Made by a program: the position numbers and the translations under genes. The notes under the pieces are model-generated. The model was not told where the DNA came from. It saw only the letters and a program-made list of their open reading frames with translations, and made no database searches. Below, piece after piece: positions 25,385 through 34,581 of a DNA stretch of 64,000 bases. Every line of letters begins with the position of its first letter. Within the stretch, counting starts at the first letter, position 1. This DNA comes from an uncultured bacterium (GTDB lineage Bacteria; Cyanobacteriota; Vampirovibrionia; Gastranaerophilales; Gastranaerophilaceae), in the NCBI GenBank assembly GCA_949299935.1, contig CASGCE010000016.1, positions 1 to 64,000 of the forward strand, read 5' to 3'.

Positions 25385-26587
25385 ATGTATGAGTTTTATC
25401 CTTATTTTACCAATGATGGTTCTGTAGGTCTGTATAGCCCTTCGGATGATGATGTTTATCATTCTACTTACGGCGCTTTAACCGAAGCTTATCAAAAATT
25501 TATTCAACCGGCTAATTTTGATGAGTTTTTTAAATCTCATAACGATATTAAAGTGCTGGATATTTGCTTCGGCATCGGTTATAATTCGAAATATTTTTTA
25601 AATTATTTCTTTGAAAATTTTGACAAAAAATTGAAGGCTTTAAATACTAATATCGATACGATAGGTACCGATAACAAGTTTTGTAAAATTTATATAAAAG
25701 CAGTAGACACAGATAAAAATTTAATATATATATCACCATTTATAAACGGAGAATGCAAAAAACTTTATCGAAATAAACTGAATTTTACACACGAAAAAAT
25801 TGCAAAGCTGCTAAACAAAAAAACAAAACCCAAATATAAAATAAACAAATACATAAATATAATATTATTAAAAAAGATTCTAAAAAATCACGTAGAAATA
25901 TTTGAAGATGAAGATTTCAACAAAATAATCAAGTCCCCCAAATATCAAAAATATTTAGACAAAAGTCTAAGGCGATTATACGCATTTTACAAAAACGAGG
26001 GGTACAGTAAAACCTTTTTAGGGCGTTTAAGCGGCTTCTTACATAATATATATTATAGGTATCTATCTACGAGTTATAAAAAGGCTTCTAAATACCTGAA
26101 ATTAGTTGATTTTACATTCGACACTCAAATCGGCGATGCTCGTGAAGTTATTTTAGATGATAAAGATATCTACAATTTTATTTTTTTAGATGCATTCACA
26201 CCCGCCAAGTGTCCTTGTCTTTGGACCGTAGATTTTTTTAAAGAGTTAAATAAACATCTTGCAGATGATGGCATGATCTTAACGTATTCAAATTCTGCCG
26301 CTGTTAGAAACGCATTTATTTCTGCCGGATTTTGGACCGGCAAAATTTATAATAAAGAAAATGACAAATTCATGGGAACAATCGCGGCTAAAAAATTAGA
26401 GCTTATAAAATTCGGGCTCTCAGAATACGATTTAGGGCTTATAAAATCAAAAGCAGGTATTATGTATAGGGATAAGAATTTAACCCTCAATAACGAGGCA
26501 ATATTAAGGGCGCATAAAAAAGAGGTCGAAAATTCAGACCTTATCTCAAGCTCAAAATTCATAAAAACCTTCAGAGGTGGCAAATGA
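25385..26587 (+). CDS. MnmD-type tRNA 2-thiouridine methyltransferase with a large insertion
   Basis: 400 residues. The ends match MnmD/MnmC-N: FTNDGSVGLYSPSDDDVYHSTYGALTEA, VLDICFGIGYNSKYF (SAM loop), IFLDAFTPAKCPCLWTVDFFKEL and LTYSNSAAVRNAFISAGF. The family methylates the aminomethyl group on U34 of tRNA. Normal MnmD is about 250 residues. Here about 150 Lys/Asn/Ile-rich residues (roughly 95-240) are inserted after the SAM loop, before IGDAREVI. The insert has unusually many AAA/ATA codons. It overlaps the next flavoprotein by four bases, which recalls the MnmC fusion of methyltransferase with an FAD oxidase. Confidence 0.83.
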   Translation: MYEFYPYFTNDGSVGLYSPSDDDVYHSTYGALTEAYQKFIQPANFDEFFKSHNDIKVLDICFGIGYNSKYFLNYFFENFDKKLKALNTNIDTIGTDNKFCKIYIKAVDTDKNLIYISPFINGECKKLYRNKLNFTHEKIAKLLNKKTKPKYKINKYINIILLKKILKNHVEIFEDEDFNKIIKSPKYQKYLDKSLRRLYAFYKNEGYSKTFLGRLSGFLHNIYYRYLSTSYKKASKYLKLVDFTFDTQIGDAREVILDDKDIYNFIFLDAFTPAKCPCLWTVDFFKELNKHLADDGMILTYSNSAAVRNAFISAGFWTGKIYNKENDKFMGTIAAKKLELIKFGLSEYDLGLIKSKAGIMYRDKNLTLNNEAILRAHKKEVENSDLISSSKFIKTFRGGK

Positions 26588-27879
26588 TGTATGACGTAGT
26601 TATTGTAGGCGGGGGAACTGCCGGCTGTGCTGCTGCCTATACTGCCGGTAAACTAGGATTGAAAACTTTATTGATTGAAAAAAATATCCATCTTGGCGGA
26701 ACAATTACTTCTGCACTCGTAGTACCTGCAATGAAATCCGGTGAACATCAGATAAATACTGATTTCTACTACGCTTTAATCGAGGAATTGCGCAATATAG
26801 GAGGACAAGCGACTTATCAGGATAATCATGGCTGGTTCAATCCCGAGCTTACAAAGCTTGCTTTGGATAATCTTATGGCAAAAGCTAATGTGGAAGTGTT
26901 TTTTGACGTTCATATTCGTAATGTCTTGCTTGATAACAAGCGTATAAAAGCTATTATTATATCAAAAGAAATGTTATCAGTATATAACGAAACGATAGAA
27001 AGAGCAAATAAAGAGTTATCGGTATCTATCGAAGCGAGGTATATAATTGATGCAACCGGAAATTGTGAAATCGGAAAATTATGCGGGTGTAATTTTTTAG
27101 AAGCGAATACAAAAAATCAGCCGGTAAGTTTACGATTCATGATGGGCGGAGTAGACGTCCCGAATTTTGCGAAGTGGTTAAAAGCCTACGATAAAGACAG
27201 GGCAGTAACGACAGTAGAAGATGTAGACGGATTTATACACTTATCAACGGCATACGCGTGGGACCAGGACAAAAAATGGGCATTATCCGGATTATTTGAA
27301 GATGCGGTAGAAAAGGGCATACTGACTGACCATGACAGGAACTATTTTCAGATATTCACAGTAGCCGGAATGCCGTCAACCATAGCTTTTAATTGCCCAA
27401 GAATAATAGATTACACAAAGACATTAGATGTTGAAAATATGTCAAAAGCCTTACAAATAGGGCGTAAGAGTATATACAGACTGGCTGAATTTTGTAAAAC
27501 ATATTTACCGGGATTTAAAAATGCATACATATCCAACATAGCGGACATGCTTGGTATAAGGGTTTCCAGGAGAATAAAAGGTAAGTATGTATACACATTA
27601 GCGGATTTAAAATCAGGAAAAACATTCGAAAATCCCGCCGTAATATCAAATTATCCAATAGATGTACATTCCGAAGAAAAAGACAGTTCAACATTAGATT
27701 TGGTAAGGGATTATCAATTACCGATTGAAAGCTTAATGTCAGCAGATATAGATAATTTATTTGTAGCGGGAAGATGTTTGTCTGCAGATTACATGGCGCA
27801 AGGTGCGCTAAGAGTCCAAGCGAGCTGTTTTTCAATGGGGGAAGCAGTTTCAAAATATATAAAATCTAATCTTTTTTAA
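26584..27879 (+). CDS. FAD-dependent oxidoreductase
   Basis: 431 residues. N-terminal dinucleotide site VVIVGGGTAGCAAAYTAG, then LIEKNIHLGGTITSALV, and the second FAD motif IIDATGNCEIGKL. The C-terminal half contains ISRRIKG-like and LFVAGRCLSADYMAQGALRVQASCFSMG. It belongs to the FAD_oxidored family (PF12831-like) of unknown substrates. Start ATG 26584 overlaps the MnmD-like stop. In MnmC the same order encodes a methyltransferase and an FAD enzyme, but this protein does not look like the MnmC DAAO-type domain, so a tRNA role is only a suggestion. It ends overlapping the convergent gene by 14 bases. Confidence 0.85.
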   Translation: MMYDVVIVGGGTAGCAAAYTAGKLGLKTLLIEKNIHLGGTITSALVVPAMKSGEHQINTDFYYALIEELRNIGGQATYQDNHGWFNPELTKLALDNLMAKANVEVFFDVHIRNVLLDNKRIKAIIISKEMLSVYNETIERANKELSVSIEARYIIDATGNCEIGKLCGCNFLEANTKNQPVSLRFMMGGVDVPNFAKWLKAYDKDRAVTTVEDVDGFIHLSTAYAWDQDKKWALSGLFEDAVEKGILTDHDRNYFQIFTVAGMPSTIAFNCPRIIDYTKTLDVENMSKALQIGRKSIYRLAEFCKTYLPGFKNAYISNIADMLGIRVSRRIKGKYVYTLADLKSGKTFENPAVISNYPIDVHSEEKDSSTLDLVRDYQLPIESLMSADIDNLFVAGRCLSADYMAQGALRVQASCFSMGEAVSKYIKSNLF

Positions 27880-29227
27880 TTTTAGCAAGTAAAATCTGTG
27901 CTGCATTAAGTAAAGGATCAATAGTCGGTGAAAACGGCGGGGCATAAGTCAGGTCATTTTTTGTAAACTCCTCAACCGTAAGCCTTCCTATTAAAGCAGC
28001 TGTTAAAGTATTAATCCTTTTATCCGCATCACCTGCGCCAACGGCTTGGCCACCAAGTAATAACCCTGTAGTTTTATCCGCAATAAGCTTAAGCGTAATA
28101 TTATTAACATCAGGCATATATCCAACACGGTCAAATTTAGTTACGGTAGCAGACACCGGCTGGAATCCTGCAAGTGAAGCTTTTTTTTCGGTATATCCAG
28201 TCATGGACATTGTTAGAGATAAGCATCTTACGACAGCCGAACCCAATACACCTTCGAAATCCTGATCACCACCGCTTATATTAATAGCAGCAACTCTTCC
28301 CTCTTTGTTCGCAGTAGAGCCTAGCGGTATCCAAACTTTTGCTCCGTCAATCATTAACATTTTTTCAGCACAATCACCACAAGCGTATATATTTTGAAAA
28401 TTCGTACGCATATGTTTGTTAACTTTTATGGCACCGGTTTCACCAATTGCAACGCCAGCCTCTCTGGCAAACTCAATATTAGGCTTAACTCCGGCGCAAA
28501 TTACAACCATATCGGTAAAAAACTCCTTACCTTTTCCGGTCTTAAATCCGGTAACTTCTCCACGCTCATTATTATATAATTCCGTTACAAGCTCGGAAGT
28601 GAGTATTTGAAACCTGTTATCACTTATACCGGCAAGTTGTTCCTGTATAAGGCTTGAAATATCAGTATCAAAAATAGGTAACACAAACGGAGCAAATTCA
28701 ACGATTGTAACTTTTAGGCCCAATTCCACAAATGCTTCCAAAAGCTCCAACCCGATGTAACCGCTGCCTATAATAGTTGCATGCCTTGAAGTTAAAGCTT
28801 TTTCCCTTATTGCTATACCGTCTTCTATATGCCTAAGTGTAAACACGTTTTTCAGATTAACATTTTTAATAGGCGGTATAACAGCCCTTGCACCCGTTGC
28901 TATAACAAGTTGATCATATTCGACTAAAAATGCCCTATTTTCTTTTAAATCCTGAATAAGTACTTGATTTAACTCAGGTAAAATTTTTATTGCTCGGGAC
29001 AGCAAATGAATATGTACTCCCTGAGCTTCAAATTCTTGAGGAGAACGCACAAGAAGTGTTTTGTAATCAGCGAAATTTCCTTGAATATAATAAGGAAGTC
29101 CGCACGCCGAATATGAAATATGAGTGTCATCCGTGTAAAGATCAATTTCAGCATCAGGCATTAACCGTCTTAATTTTGCTGCTGCTTTTGCACCTGCTGC
29201 CACTCCGCCTAGAATTACTATTTTCAT
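27866..29227 (-). CDS. CoA-disulfide reductase / NADH oxidase-type flavoprotein
   Basis: 453 residues of the pyridine nucleotide-disulfide family. FAD site VILGGVAAGAKAAAKL, redox Cys in SYSACGLPYYIQG (Cys about residue 42, the single-Cys SFxxCGLPYY motif of CoA-disulfide reductase and NADH oxidase/peroxidase), second nucleotide site ATIIGSGYIGLELLEAF, and YACGDCAEK. The C-terminal dimerisation domain ends FSPTIDPLLNAAQI. It likely reduces CoA disulfide, polysulfide, peroxide or oxygen with NAD(P)H in an anaerobe. The ATG at 29227 lacks a clear ribosome site; a weak TAAATT lies six bases upstream. Confidence 0.9.
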   Translation of the reverse strand: MKIVILGGVAAGAKAAAKLRRLMPDAEIDLYTDDTHISYSACGLPYYIQGNFADYKTLLVRSPQEFEAQGVHIHLLSRAIKILPELNQVLIQDLKENRAFLVEYDQLVIATGARAVIPPIKNVNLKNVFTLRHIEDGIAIREKALTSRHATIIGSGYIGLELLEAFVELGLKVTIVEFAPFVLPIFDTDISSLIQEQLAGISDNRFQILTSELVTELYNNERGEVTGFKTGKGKEFFTDMVVICAGVKPNIEFAREAGVAIGETGAIKVNKHMRTNFQNIYACGDCAEKMLMIDGAKVWIPLGSTANKEGRVAAINISGGDQDFEGVLGSAVVRCLSLTMSMTGYTEKKASLAGFQPVSATVTKFDRVGYMPDVNNITLKLIADKTTGLLLGGQAVGAGDADKRINTLTAALIGRLTVEEFTKNDLTYAPPFSPTIDPLLNAAQILLAKIKKD

Positions 29228-29273
29228 AGACTTAATTTATTAAAAAACATTTGTTTATACATTCCACAAACGT

Positions 29274-29414
29274 CTAATTTAAGCCCGATGTTGACAAAAA
29301 CATACCTTTCATAAAATCGCAATATGCATCTATATCTGATTTATATTCCCGTACATTATCAATCAGAGTATATAACTCTTTTATAACATCTTCTTTGCTG
29401 AATTTTTCTTCCAT
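29274..29414 (-). CDS. Small hypothetical protein (46 residues)
   Basis: Minus-strand ATG at 29412-29414 opens 46 codons to a TAG at 29274. The product starts MEEKFSKEDVIKELYTLIDN, is acidic and amphipathic helical, and ends KGMFLSTSGLN. The ribosome site is weak (GTGGGG about ten bases upstream). Codon use and amino-acid balance look coding. No family recognised. It fills an otherwise empty 280-base gap. Confidence 0.5.
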   Translation of the reverse strand: MEEKFSKEDVIKELYTLIDNVREYKSDIDAYCDFMKGMFLSTSGLN

Positions 29415-29512
29415 AAAAATACACACCCCACATAATCTAACAACAAAATATAAGTACGGAATGTGTATTGATAAACTTTAGAAAATAATTGAATATTTTA
29501 CATATTTTAATA

Positions 29513-29782
29513 TTAAGCAATAAGATTCAATTTTTTAGCGTCAAAACCACCATTACTTTCGAAATTTATGGTGCCTTGCGGGTCGAATTGCTCCAAATCA
29601 AAACCTTTATCCGATTTTTTGGTATCTTTTGAATTAGCTTTGTTTATCTTTGTCGCTTCAAGATAATTTTTATATTCAGCATAACTGATTACACCGTCAC
29701 CGTCTTTGTCATACTCATCAAAAGTTAATCTTTCAAACGAACTTAGCGCAGTTCTCATCAAACCTTGTGTAATTGCAACCAT
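29513..29782 (-). CDS. EF-hand-like calcium-binding small protein
   Basis: 89 residues. One clear EF-hand loop, DKDGDGVISYAE (about residues 24-35), is preceded and followed by helices; a second, Asp-poor candidate (DLEQFDPQGTINFES) is degenerate. No signal peptide. Single EF-hands usually bind calcium as dimers or serve as dockerin-like modules. Ribosome site GAGAGGAG. Driven by the ACTTTATATA-class promoter, which puts it in the same putative regulon as the Gly/Ser tail and coiled-coil proteins. Confidence 0.78.
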   Translation of the reverse strand: MVAITQGLMRTALSSFERLTFDEYDKDGDGVISYAEYKNYLEATKINKANSKDTKKSDKGFDLEQFDPQGTINFESNGGFDAKKLNLIA

Positions 29783-29812
29783 AAAAATGCTCCTCTCTTA
29801 TTTTGCTCTCTA

Positions 29813-29843
29813 TATATAAAGTAAAAAAACGCAGTGAAAATTC
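29813..29843 (-). promoter_or_regulatory. ACTTTATATA-class promoter
   Basis: Minus-strand ACTTTATATA at 29813-29822, 30 bases before the ATG at 29782. GAATT (29839-29843) stands at the 21-base position where related promoters have GCAAT. Confidence 0.5.
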
Positions 29844-29913
29844 AGATATAATATTTTTTTTACAAATCTTAACAATATTAATGATATAATTTAAAGCAGT
29901 AAGGAGATAATGT

Positions 29914-31179
29914 ATGACAACACAAATAATAGAGGCAAAAAAAGGTAACATAACCGAAGAAATGAAATACATAGCATTAAAAGAGGGAGTAACGGCGGAG
30001 TATGTATGCGAACAGGTAGCCACAGGCAGGGTGGTAATATTAAAGAACACCAGGCGTGAGAACGTAATCCCCACAGCAATAGGTGAGGGGATGACCGTAA
30101 AAATTAATGCCAATATAGGGACGTCAATGGAGCGTTCCGACCTAGAGCAAGAACTTGAGAAAGTACGCATAATAGAAGCGACGGATGCGGATGTACTAAT
30201 GGATTTATCAACCGGAAAAGATATAGACGGAACAAGAAAACAAATAATAAAAGCAACCAAGTTACCAATAGGGACAGTCCCCATATATCAGGCAGGTAAA
30301 GAAGCACTGGATGAATTTAAAGATATATCGAAGCTATCGAAAGATAAATTATTTTCGGATATAAAAAAACAATGTGAAGACGGAGTAGATTTTATAACAG
30401 TACACTGCGGAGTAACGAAATTTGTAGTAGAACAACTGGAAAAACAAGGTCGAGTGATGGATATAGTATCACGGGGTGGAGCGATGCTAGCATCATGGAT
30501 AAAATCCACAGGGAAAGAAAATCCATTATATGAACATTACGATGAATTACTGGAAATAGCAAGGGAATATGATTGTACACTATCATTAGGAGACGGATTA
30601 AGACCCGGATGTATAGCTGATGCGGGAGATAGAGGTCAAGTTGCCGAAACTATCATTTTAGGAGAACTTGTTAGCCGAGCACGTGATTATGGAGTACAAG
30701 CAATGGTGGAAGGCCCCGGACATGTTCCGCTCAATAAAATACCAGCGATGATAGAAACAGCAAAAGTATTAACAAATCACGCACCGCTGTACGTTCTAGG
30801 GCCATTGGTAACAGATATAGCCCCAGGATACGATCACATAACCTCAGCAATCGGAGGAACACTTGCCGCATATCATGGAGCCGACTTTTTGTGCTACGTA
30901 ACACCTGCAGAACATATCGGACTTCCGGATGCAAAACAGGTCAGAGAAGGTATTATTGCCAGCAAAATAGCCGCCCACGCAGCAGATTTGGCAAGAGGTA
31001 ATAGGCAAGCATATCAAAAAGATTTAGAAATGTCGTTAGCACGTAAAAATCTTGACTGGGAAGCTCAACGCGCAGCCGCAATTGACAAATGTACACTTGA
31101 AAAGATAAATAACGGCGAACCTTGCACAATGTGTGGTAAATACTGTAGTGTAAAGGTATTTAAGGAATATTTTAATTAA
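29914..31179 (+). CDS. thiC: Phosphomethylpyrimidine synthase
   Basis: 421 residues, short-form ThiC without the N-terminal extension. NIGTS, VMVEGPGHVPLNKI, GPLVTDIAPGYDHI, AYHGADFLCYVTPAEHIGLP and C-terminal EPCTMCGKYCSVK give the zinc-site and CX2CX4C cluster regions. It converts aminoimidazole ribotide to the pyrimidine of thiamine through SAM radical chemistry. AAGGAG precedes the ATG. The 131-base leader region has no recognisable TPP-riboswitch core, unlike many thiC genes. No other thi gene is nearby. Confidence 0.97.
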   Translation: MTTQIIEAKKGNITEEMKYIALKEGVTAEYVCEQVATGRVVILKNTRRENVIPTAIGEGMTVKINANIGTSMERSDLEQELEKVRIIEATDADVLMDLSTGKDIDGTRKQIIKATKLPIGTVPIYQAGKEALDEFKDISKLSKDKLFSDIKKQCEDGVDFITVHCGVTKFVVEQLEKQGRVMDIVSRGGAMLASWIKSTGKENPLYEHYDELLEIAREYDCTLSLGDGLRPGCIADAGDRGQVAETIILGELVSRARDYGVQAMVEGPGHVPLNKIPAMIETAKVLTNHAPLYVLGPLVTDIAPGYDHITSAIGGTLAAYHGADFLCYVTPAEHIGLPDAKQVREGIIASKIAAHAADLARGNRQAYQKDLEMSLARKNLDWEAQRAAAIDKCTLEKINNGEPCTMCGKYCSVKVFKEYFN

Positions 31180-31255
31180 AATATATTAAAATAAAATTTC
31201 AACTAGCAAAAAAAAAAATTTCAATATTTATAAAGGGTGAGAAAAGGAGATAAAA

Positions 31256-31633
31256 ATGCAAATAAATAAAATTTCAAGCACCCCAAGTTTTCAAGCTAGC
31301 TTCTTTAACAATAAGTATTCAAGTGAAATATTTGAAGAAATTCTAACAAATATGACTAAAAATGGTCTGGATCGGGCGGCACAAAAGAATAAATTAAGTA
31401 AAGAACTTGAAAAACTTGCTACACACCATGAAGGTACCTTATTATCAGTAACAACCCGATTTATGCCGGTAAGAAATAAAGCCAAAATTGTTAACGTGGC
31501 AGAGCGCCGCTGTATAACAAATTTAACAACAGGCAGTGTTATTCATTTTGACTTAAACAAAATAGATTTGGAAATGGTAAAATCACTTAACAATTCCAAA
31601 AGTAAAAATTTCCAAAAAATATTTGAAAAATAA
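31256..31633 (+). CDS. Lineage-specific small protein with MQIN-type leader
   Basis: 125 residues, unrecognised. Starts MQINKISSTPSFQASFFNNK, then a basic helical segment (LDRAAQKNKLSKELEKLATH) and two short strands. No signal peptide or membrane helix. The opening resembles that of the protein at 34024 (MQINNNVNFTG), with Met-Gln-Ile-Asn, a short spacer and a Phe-Gln/Thr-Ala/Gly turn, while the remainders differ. AAAAGGAG ribosome site. Its stop lies four bases before the convergent permease stop. Confidence 0.7.
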   Translation: MQINKISSTPSFQASFFNNKYSSEIFEEILTNMTKNGLDRAAQKNKLSKELEKLATHHEGTLLSVTTRFMPVRNKAKIVNVAERRCITNLTTGSVIHFDLNKIDLEMVKSLNNSKSKNFQKIFEK

Positions 31634-31637
31634 AGAA

Positions 31638-32516
31638 CTATTCTTCAATGTAAACCAGATTTTTGCGTAAATACCACTGAAAAAGTGTAAGCACAAGAAT
31701 AACGATGAACAAAACATAGGCAATGGCGGAAGCTTTGCCTATGTTAAAGTATTCAAAAGCATTTTTATAAATAGCATAGACAATGACATTGGTAGAATCC
31801 AAAGGACCGCCCTGTGTCATCAAATAAATCAGATCGAATACTTGAAAAGAACTTATTGCGGTAATAATAACAACAAAGAAAATAGAAGGAGATAAAAGCG
31901 GAACCAAAACATTTTTGAAGGTATGAAAAAAATCAGCACCGTCGATTTTAGCCGCATCAAATAAGTTTTGGTTAATAGTGCTTAAAGCAGAGAGAAAAAT
32001 AATCATGTTATAACCTATGAGCTTCCAAACAGAGACAATAATGAGAGCAGGCAAAGCAAAGCGGGAATCATAAAGCCAATTAATATGCAAATGTAAAAAA
32101 TTATTTAAGAAACCGATATTGGGGTCGAAAATCCATTGCCAAACAACACCAATAACAATCATAGGAGTAATAAAAGGGAGGAAGTAAGCGGTTTTAAAAA
32201 ATTCAGAACCACGGATTTTATCATTCAAAATGACAGCAAGAATAAGAGGAATAATAACACCAAAAATTGAAGTAGCAAAAGCAAATATAAAAGTATTAAA
32301 AAAAATTTTATAAAATAAAGGCTCAGTAAAAATTTGTCTGTAATTATCAAAACCAACAAAACAAATAGGGTTAATAAGATCCCAGGAAGAAAAACTTAGC
32401 GCAAACGAACAAAAAACTGGAATTAAAATAAAAACAAAAGTGCCCGCAAGAGCCGGCAGGACAAAAATCAGTCCGGCAAAAGCTTGTTCGTTAAAAAGAG
32501 CATGACGCAAGTTCAT
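31638..32516 (-). CDS. Sugar ABC transporter permease (MalF/UgpA type), orphan
   Basis: 292 residues from ATG 32516; the open frame extends upstream to 32564, but a TATAAT six bases before 32516 fixes this start. Six transmembrane helices and the EAA loop AAKIDGADFFHTFKNVLVPLLSP, which contacts the ATPase, are typical of carbohydrate importers of the CUT1 class. No binding protein, second permease or ATPase is adjacent. A complete UgpA/UgpE-like pair lies at 56.4-58.1 kb, so this may serve a dispersed transporter and share a common ATPase. Confidence 0.88.
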   Translation of the reverse strand: MNLRHALFNEQAFAGLIFVLPALAGTFVFILIPVFCSFALSFSSWDLINPICFVGFDNYRQIFTEPLFYKIFFNTFIFAFATSIFGVIIPLILAVILNDKIRGSEFFKTAYFLPFITPMIVIGVVWQWIFDPNIGFLNNFLHLHINWLYDSRFALPALIIVSVWKLIGYNMIIFLSALSTINQNLFDAAKIDGADFFHTFKNVLVPLLSPSIFFVVIITAISSFQVFDLIYLMTQGGPLDSTNVIVYAIYKNAFEYFNIGKASAIAYVLFIVILVLTLFQWYLRKNLVYIEE

Positions 32517-32518
32517 GA

Positions 32519-32532
32519 TATAATTATATAAT
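32519..32532. promoter_or_regulatory. Overlapping divergent promoters (permease / phosphohexomutase)
   Basis: The palindromic block TATAATTATATAAT carries plus-strand TATAAT at 32519-32524 and 32527-32532, and a minus-strand TATAAT at 32523-32528 six bases before the permease ATG (32514-32516). For the minus promoter TTGCAT lies 18 bases upstream. Divergent polymerases would compete for this site. Confidence 0.65.
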
Positions 32533-32546
32533 AGCGGAGATAACTT

Positions 32547-33977
32547 ATGCAAAAATATGAACACGCCTTCGGCAAAAATGACATAAGAGGCATATACGAA
32601 AAGGATATAACAGAAGAGTTATATTACAATATAGGACTGGGTTTTATAAAATGGTTAAAGAAAGAATCAGGTAAAGAAGCTGAAGAAATGACAATAACGG
32701 TATGTAGAGATGCGCGTATACACTCCCAAAGTCTTTCGGAGGCACTGATAGCGGGTTTAACCTCAACAGGAGCAAAAGTAATAAATCTTGGACTTGCCCC
32801 TACCCCAATAGGTTACTATTCGGAAGTTACAATGCCGCAAGTCATTTCCGCAATGATAATCACAGCGAGCCACAATCCGCCGGAATATAACGGACTTAAA
32901 ATGACGTATTGTCATCAAACACTTAATGAAGTACAAATTAAGGAAGTACGAGAGTTAACATTTAATAACTGGGAAAACAAGCAACCGGCTGCAAATTTAT
33001 CACAAGTAAAAACCTATAACATAATACCTGAATATATATTAGATATGAAAAAACGTTTTGGAAAAATCGGTAAGGGTATAACCGTAGTTGTAGACAGCGC
33101 AAACGGAACCGGAGGAATAGTCGGTCCCAAATTGTATCGCGAACTCGGATGTAAGGTTATAGAATTGTATTCAAAGCCGGACGGGAGATTTCCAAACCAT
33201 CACCCCAATCCGAGTGACCTTAAAACACTAACAGAGATAGAATCGGCAGTAGTAAAAAATAGAGCTGATGTAGGAATAGCCTATGACGGAGACAGCGACC
33301 GAATAGGGGTTATAAATTCGGCAGGTCAACCTCTAACAGGTGACAAGCTTCTTTTGCTGTACGCGATGGACTTAATCGCAAATTCCAACGATAAACCAAT
33401 TATAGTTTCAGAAGTCAAATGCTCTCAGGTGCTTTATGACACAATAAATAAGACAGGTGCAAAAGCCATAATGTGCAAAACCGGACACGGTTATATAAAA
33501 GAAAAAATGAAAGAAACAGGTGCAATACTTGCCGGTGAAATGAGCGGACATACATTTTTTAAAGACAGATATTACGGATTTGACGACGCAATATATGCCG
33601 GATGCCGTATTATCGAAATTATTGCAAAGAATAAAAAGTCTAACCCGTGTTTTAATATTCAAGAGCTTTTAAAGCCGTTTGATTCGGTTTATACCTCAAA
33701 TGAAGTCCGCTTTCCATGCTCAAATGAACTGAAAAAGCCCGTGTTGAATAAATTGAAAGAATATATCAACCTGCACAAAGACATGTTTACAACAGAAATT
33801 AAAGATATTGTGACCTTGGACGGCATGCGAATAGTTTTTGATGGCGGATTTGCACTCATCAGACAAAGTAATACAGAACCCGTATTTACACTGCGTTTTG
33901 AGGCTAAAACCAAAGATGAATGTGAACATATTCAAAAATGTATGCTGGACAAATTAGAGGAATTTATAAACTGCTAG
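32547..33977 (+). CDS. Phosphomannomutase/phosphoglucomutase
   Basis: 476 residues of the alpha-D-phosphohexomutase family: FGKNDIRGIYEKD, active-site serine loop ITASHNPPEYNGLKMT, metal loop AYDGDSDRIGV, sugar-binding GEMSGH and C-terminal phosphate loop RQSNTEPVFTLRFEA. It interconverts hexose 1- and 6-phosphates for nucleotide-sugar synthesis in LPS or exopolysaccharide. GGAG precedes the ATG at 32547. Manno versus gluco specificity cannot be decided from sequence alone. Confidence 0.93.
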   Translation: MQKYEHAFGKNDIRGIYEKDITEELYYNIGLGFIKWLKKESGKEAEEMTITVCRDARIHSQSLSEALIAGLTSTGAKVINLGLAPTPIGYYSEVTMPQVISAMIITASHNPPEYNGLKMTYCHQTLNEVQIKEVRELTFNNWENKQPAANLSQVKTYNIIPEYILDMKKRFGKIGKGITVVVDSANGTGGIVGPKLYRELGCKVIELYSKPDGRFPNHHPNPSDLKTLTEIESAVVKNRADVGIAYDGDSDRIGVINSAGQPLTGDKLLLLYAMDLIANSNDKPIIVSEVKCSQVLYDTINKTGAKAIMCKTGHGYIKEKMKETGAILAGEMSGHTFFKDRYYGFDDAIYAGCRIIEIIAKNKKSNPCFNIQELLKPFDSVYTSNEVRFPCSNELKKPVLNKLKEYINLHKDMFTTEIKDIVTLDGMRIVFDGGFALIRQSNTEPVFTLRFEAKTKDECEHIQKCMLDKLEEFINC

Positions 33978-34023
33978 CAAAATTTTTTTTTTTGAGTTTT
34001 AAGTAATAAAAAAAGGAAAATTT

Positions 34024-34581
34024 ATGCAAATTAACAACAACGTGAATTTTACGGGTATTTACAAGCTGCCATATAATAGTGCAAATTTAAAAGAGGTTAC
34101 CTCATTTGTTTTACCAATGTATCAGACAATGAAAAAAGAGCCTTGGGTATGTTTTTCGGGCAGAAATCCGCTTAGTCCATTTATAAATGATGCTTTGGAA
34201 ACTATAGCTGAGCTTGCAGGCGGTTCAAAAGAATGGCTTAAGCTTAATGCAGAAAATTTCAACATATCAACAGACATTTTTAAAAATTTCAGTATATATG
34301 CTATCACGTCAAAAGCTGACGTACAAAGTTATGAAAGAAAATATTCATTTTCAACAGATAAGATTTATAACCGTTTAGAAAAAGGATTAAAACGAGAATT
34401 CAGCAAAAAATTATTATTTAACAATTCAAATATGGAGCTGCCCTTTCATATAAAATGTCTGAAATATATCATTAACGAAGATAAAAAAATAATGAATAAA
34501 TTTGAAAAATTCATGGCAAAGAAAGTACAGGATTTTGAAGAACCACAAGAACTTTTTTGGCATTTAATGTGCAATAAGTAA
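34024..34581 (+). CDS. Lineage-specific protein with MQIN-NFTG leader
   Basis: 185 residues, unrecognised. Opening MQINNNVNFTGIYKLPYN, then a helical domain (DALETIAELAGGSKEWLKLN) and basic C-terminal half (KGLKREFSKKLLF). No membrane helix. AAAAGGAA site upstream. After the TAA at 34579-34581 the same frame stays open for 44 codons (ending at 34714-34716) and reads like coding sequence (LSEKLLTNILSIAEKQHVFD), so the stop may be a recent nonsense change or the downstream part may be a remnant. Confidence 0.68.
   Translation: MQINNNVNFTGIYKLPYNSANLKEVTSFVLPMYQTMKKEPWVCFSGRNPLSPFINDALETIAELAGGSKEWLKLNAENFNISTDIFKNFSIYAITSKADVQSYERKYSFSTDKIYNRLEKGLKREFSKKLLFNNSNMELPFHIKCLKYIINEDKKIMNKFEKFMAKKVQDFEEPQELFWHLMCNK

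Noticed and set aside
29783-29913. Possible TPP riboswitch before thiC
   Set aside because: The region is too short and lacks the conserved CUGAGA core and paired helices; it instead contains the EF-hand gene promoter and AT-rich sequence.
29733-30284. 183-codon minus-strand open frame opposite thiC
   Set aside because: It is antisense to the conserved thiC reading frame and has no family features or ribosome site.
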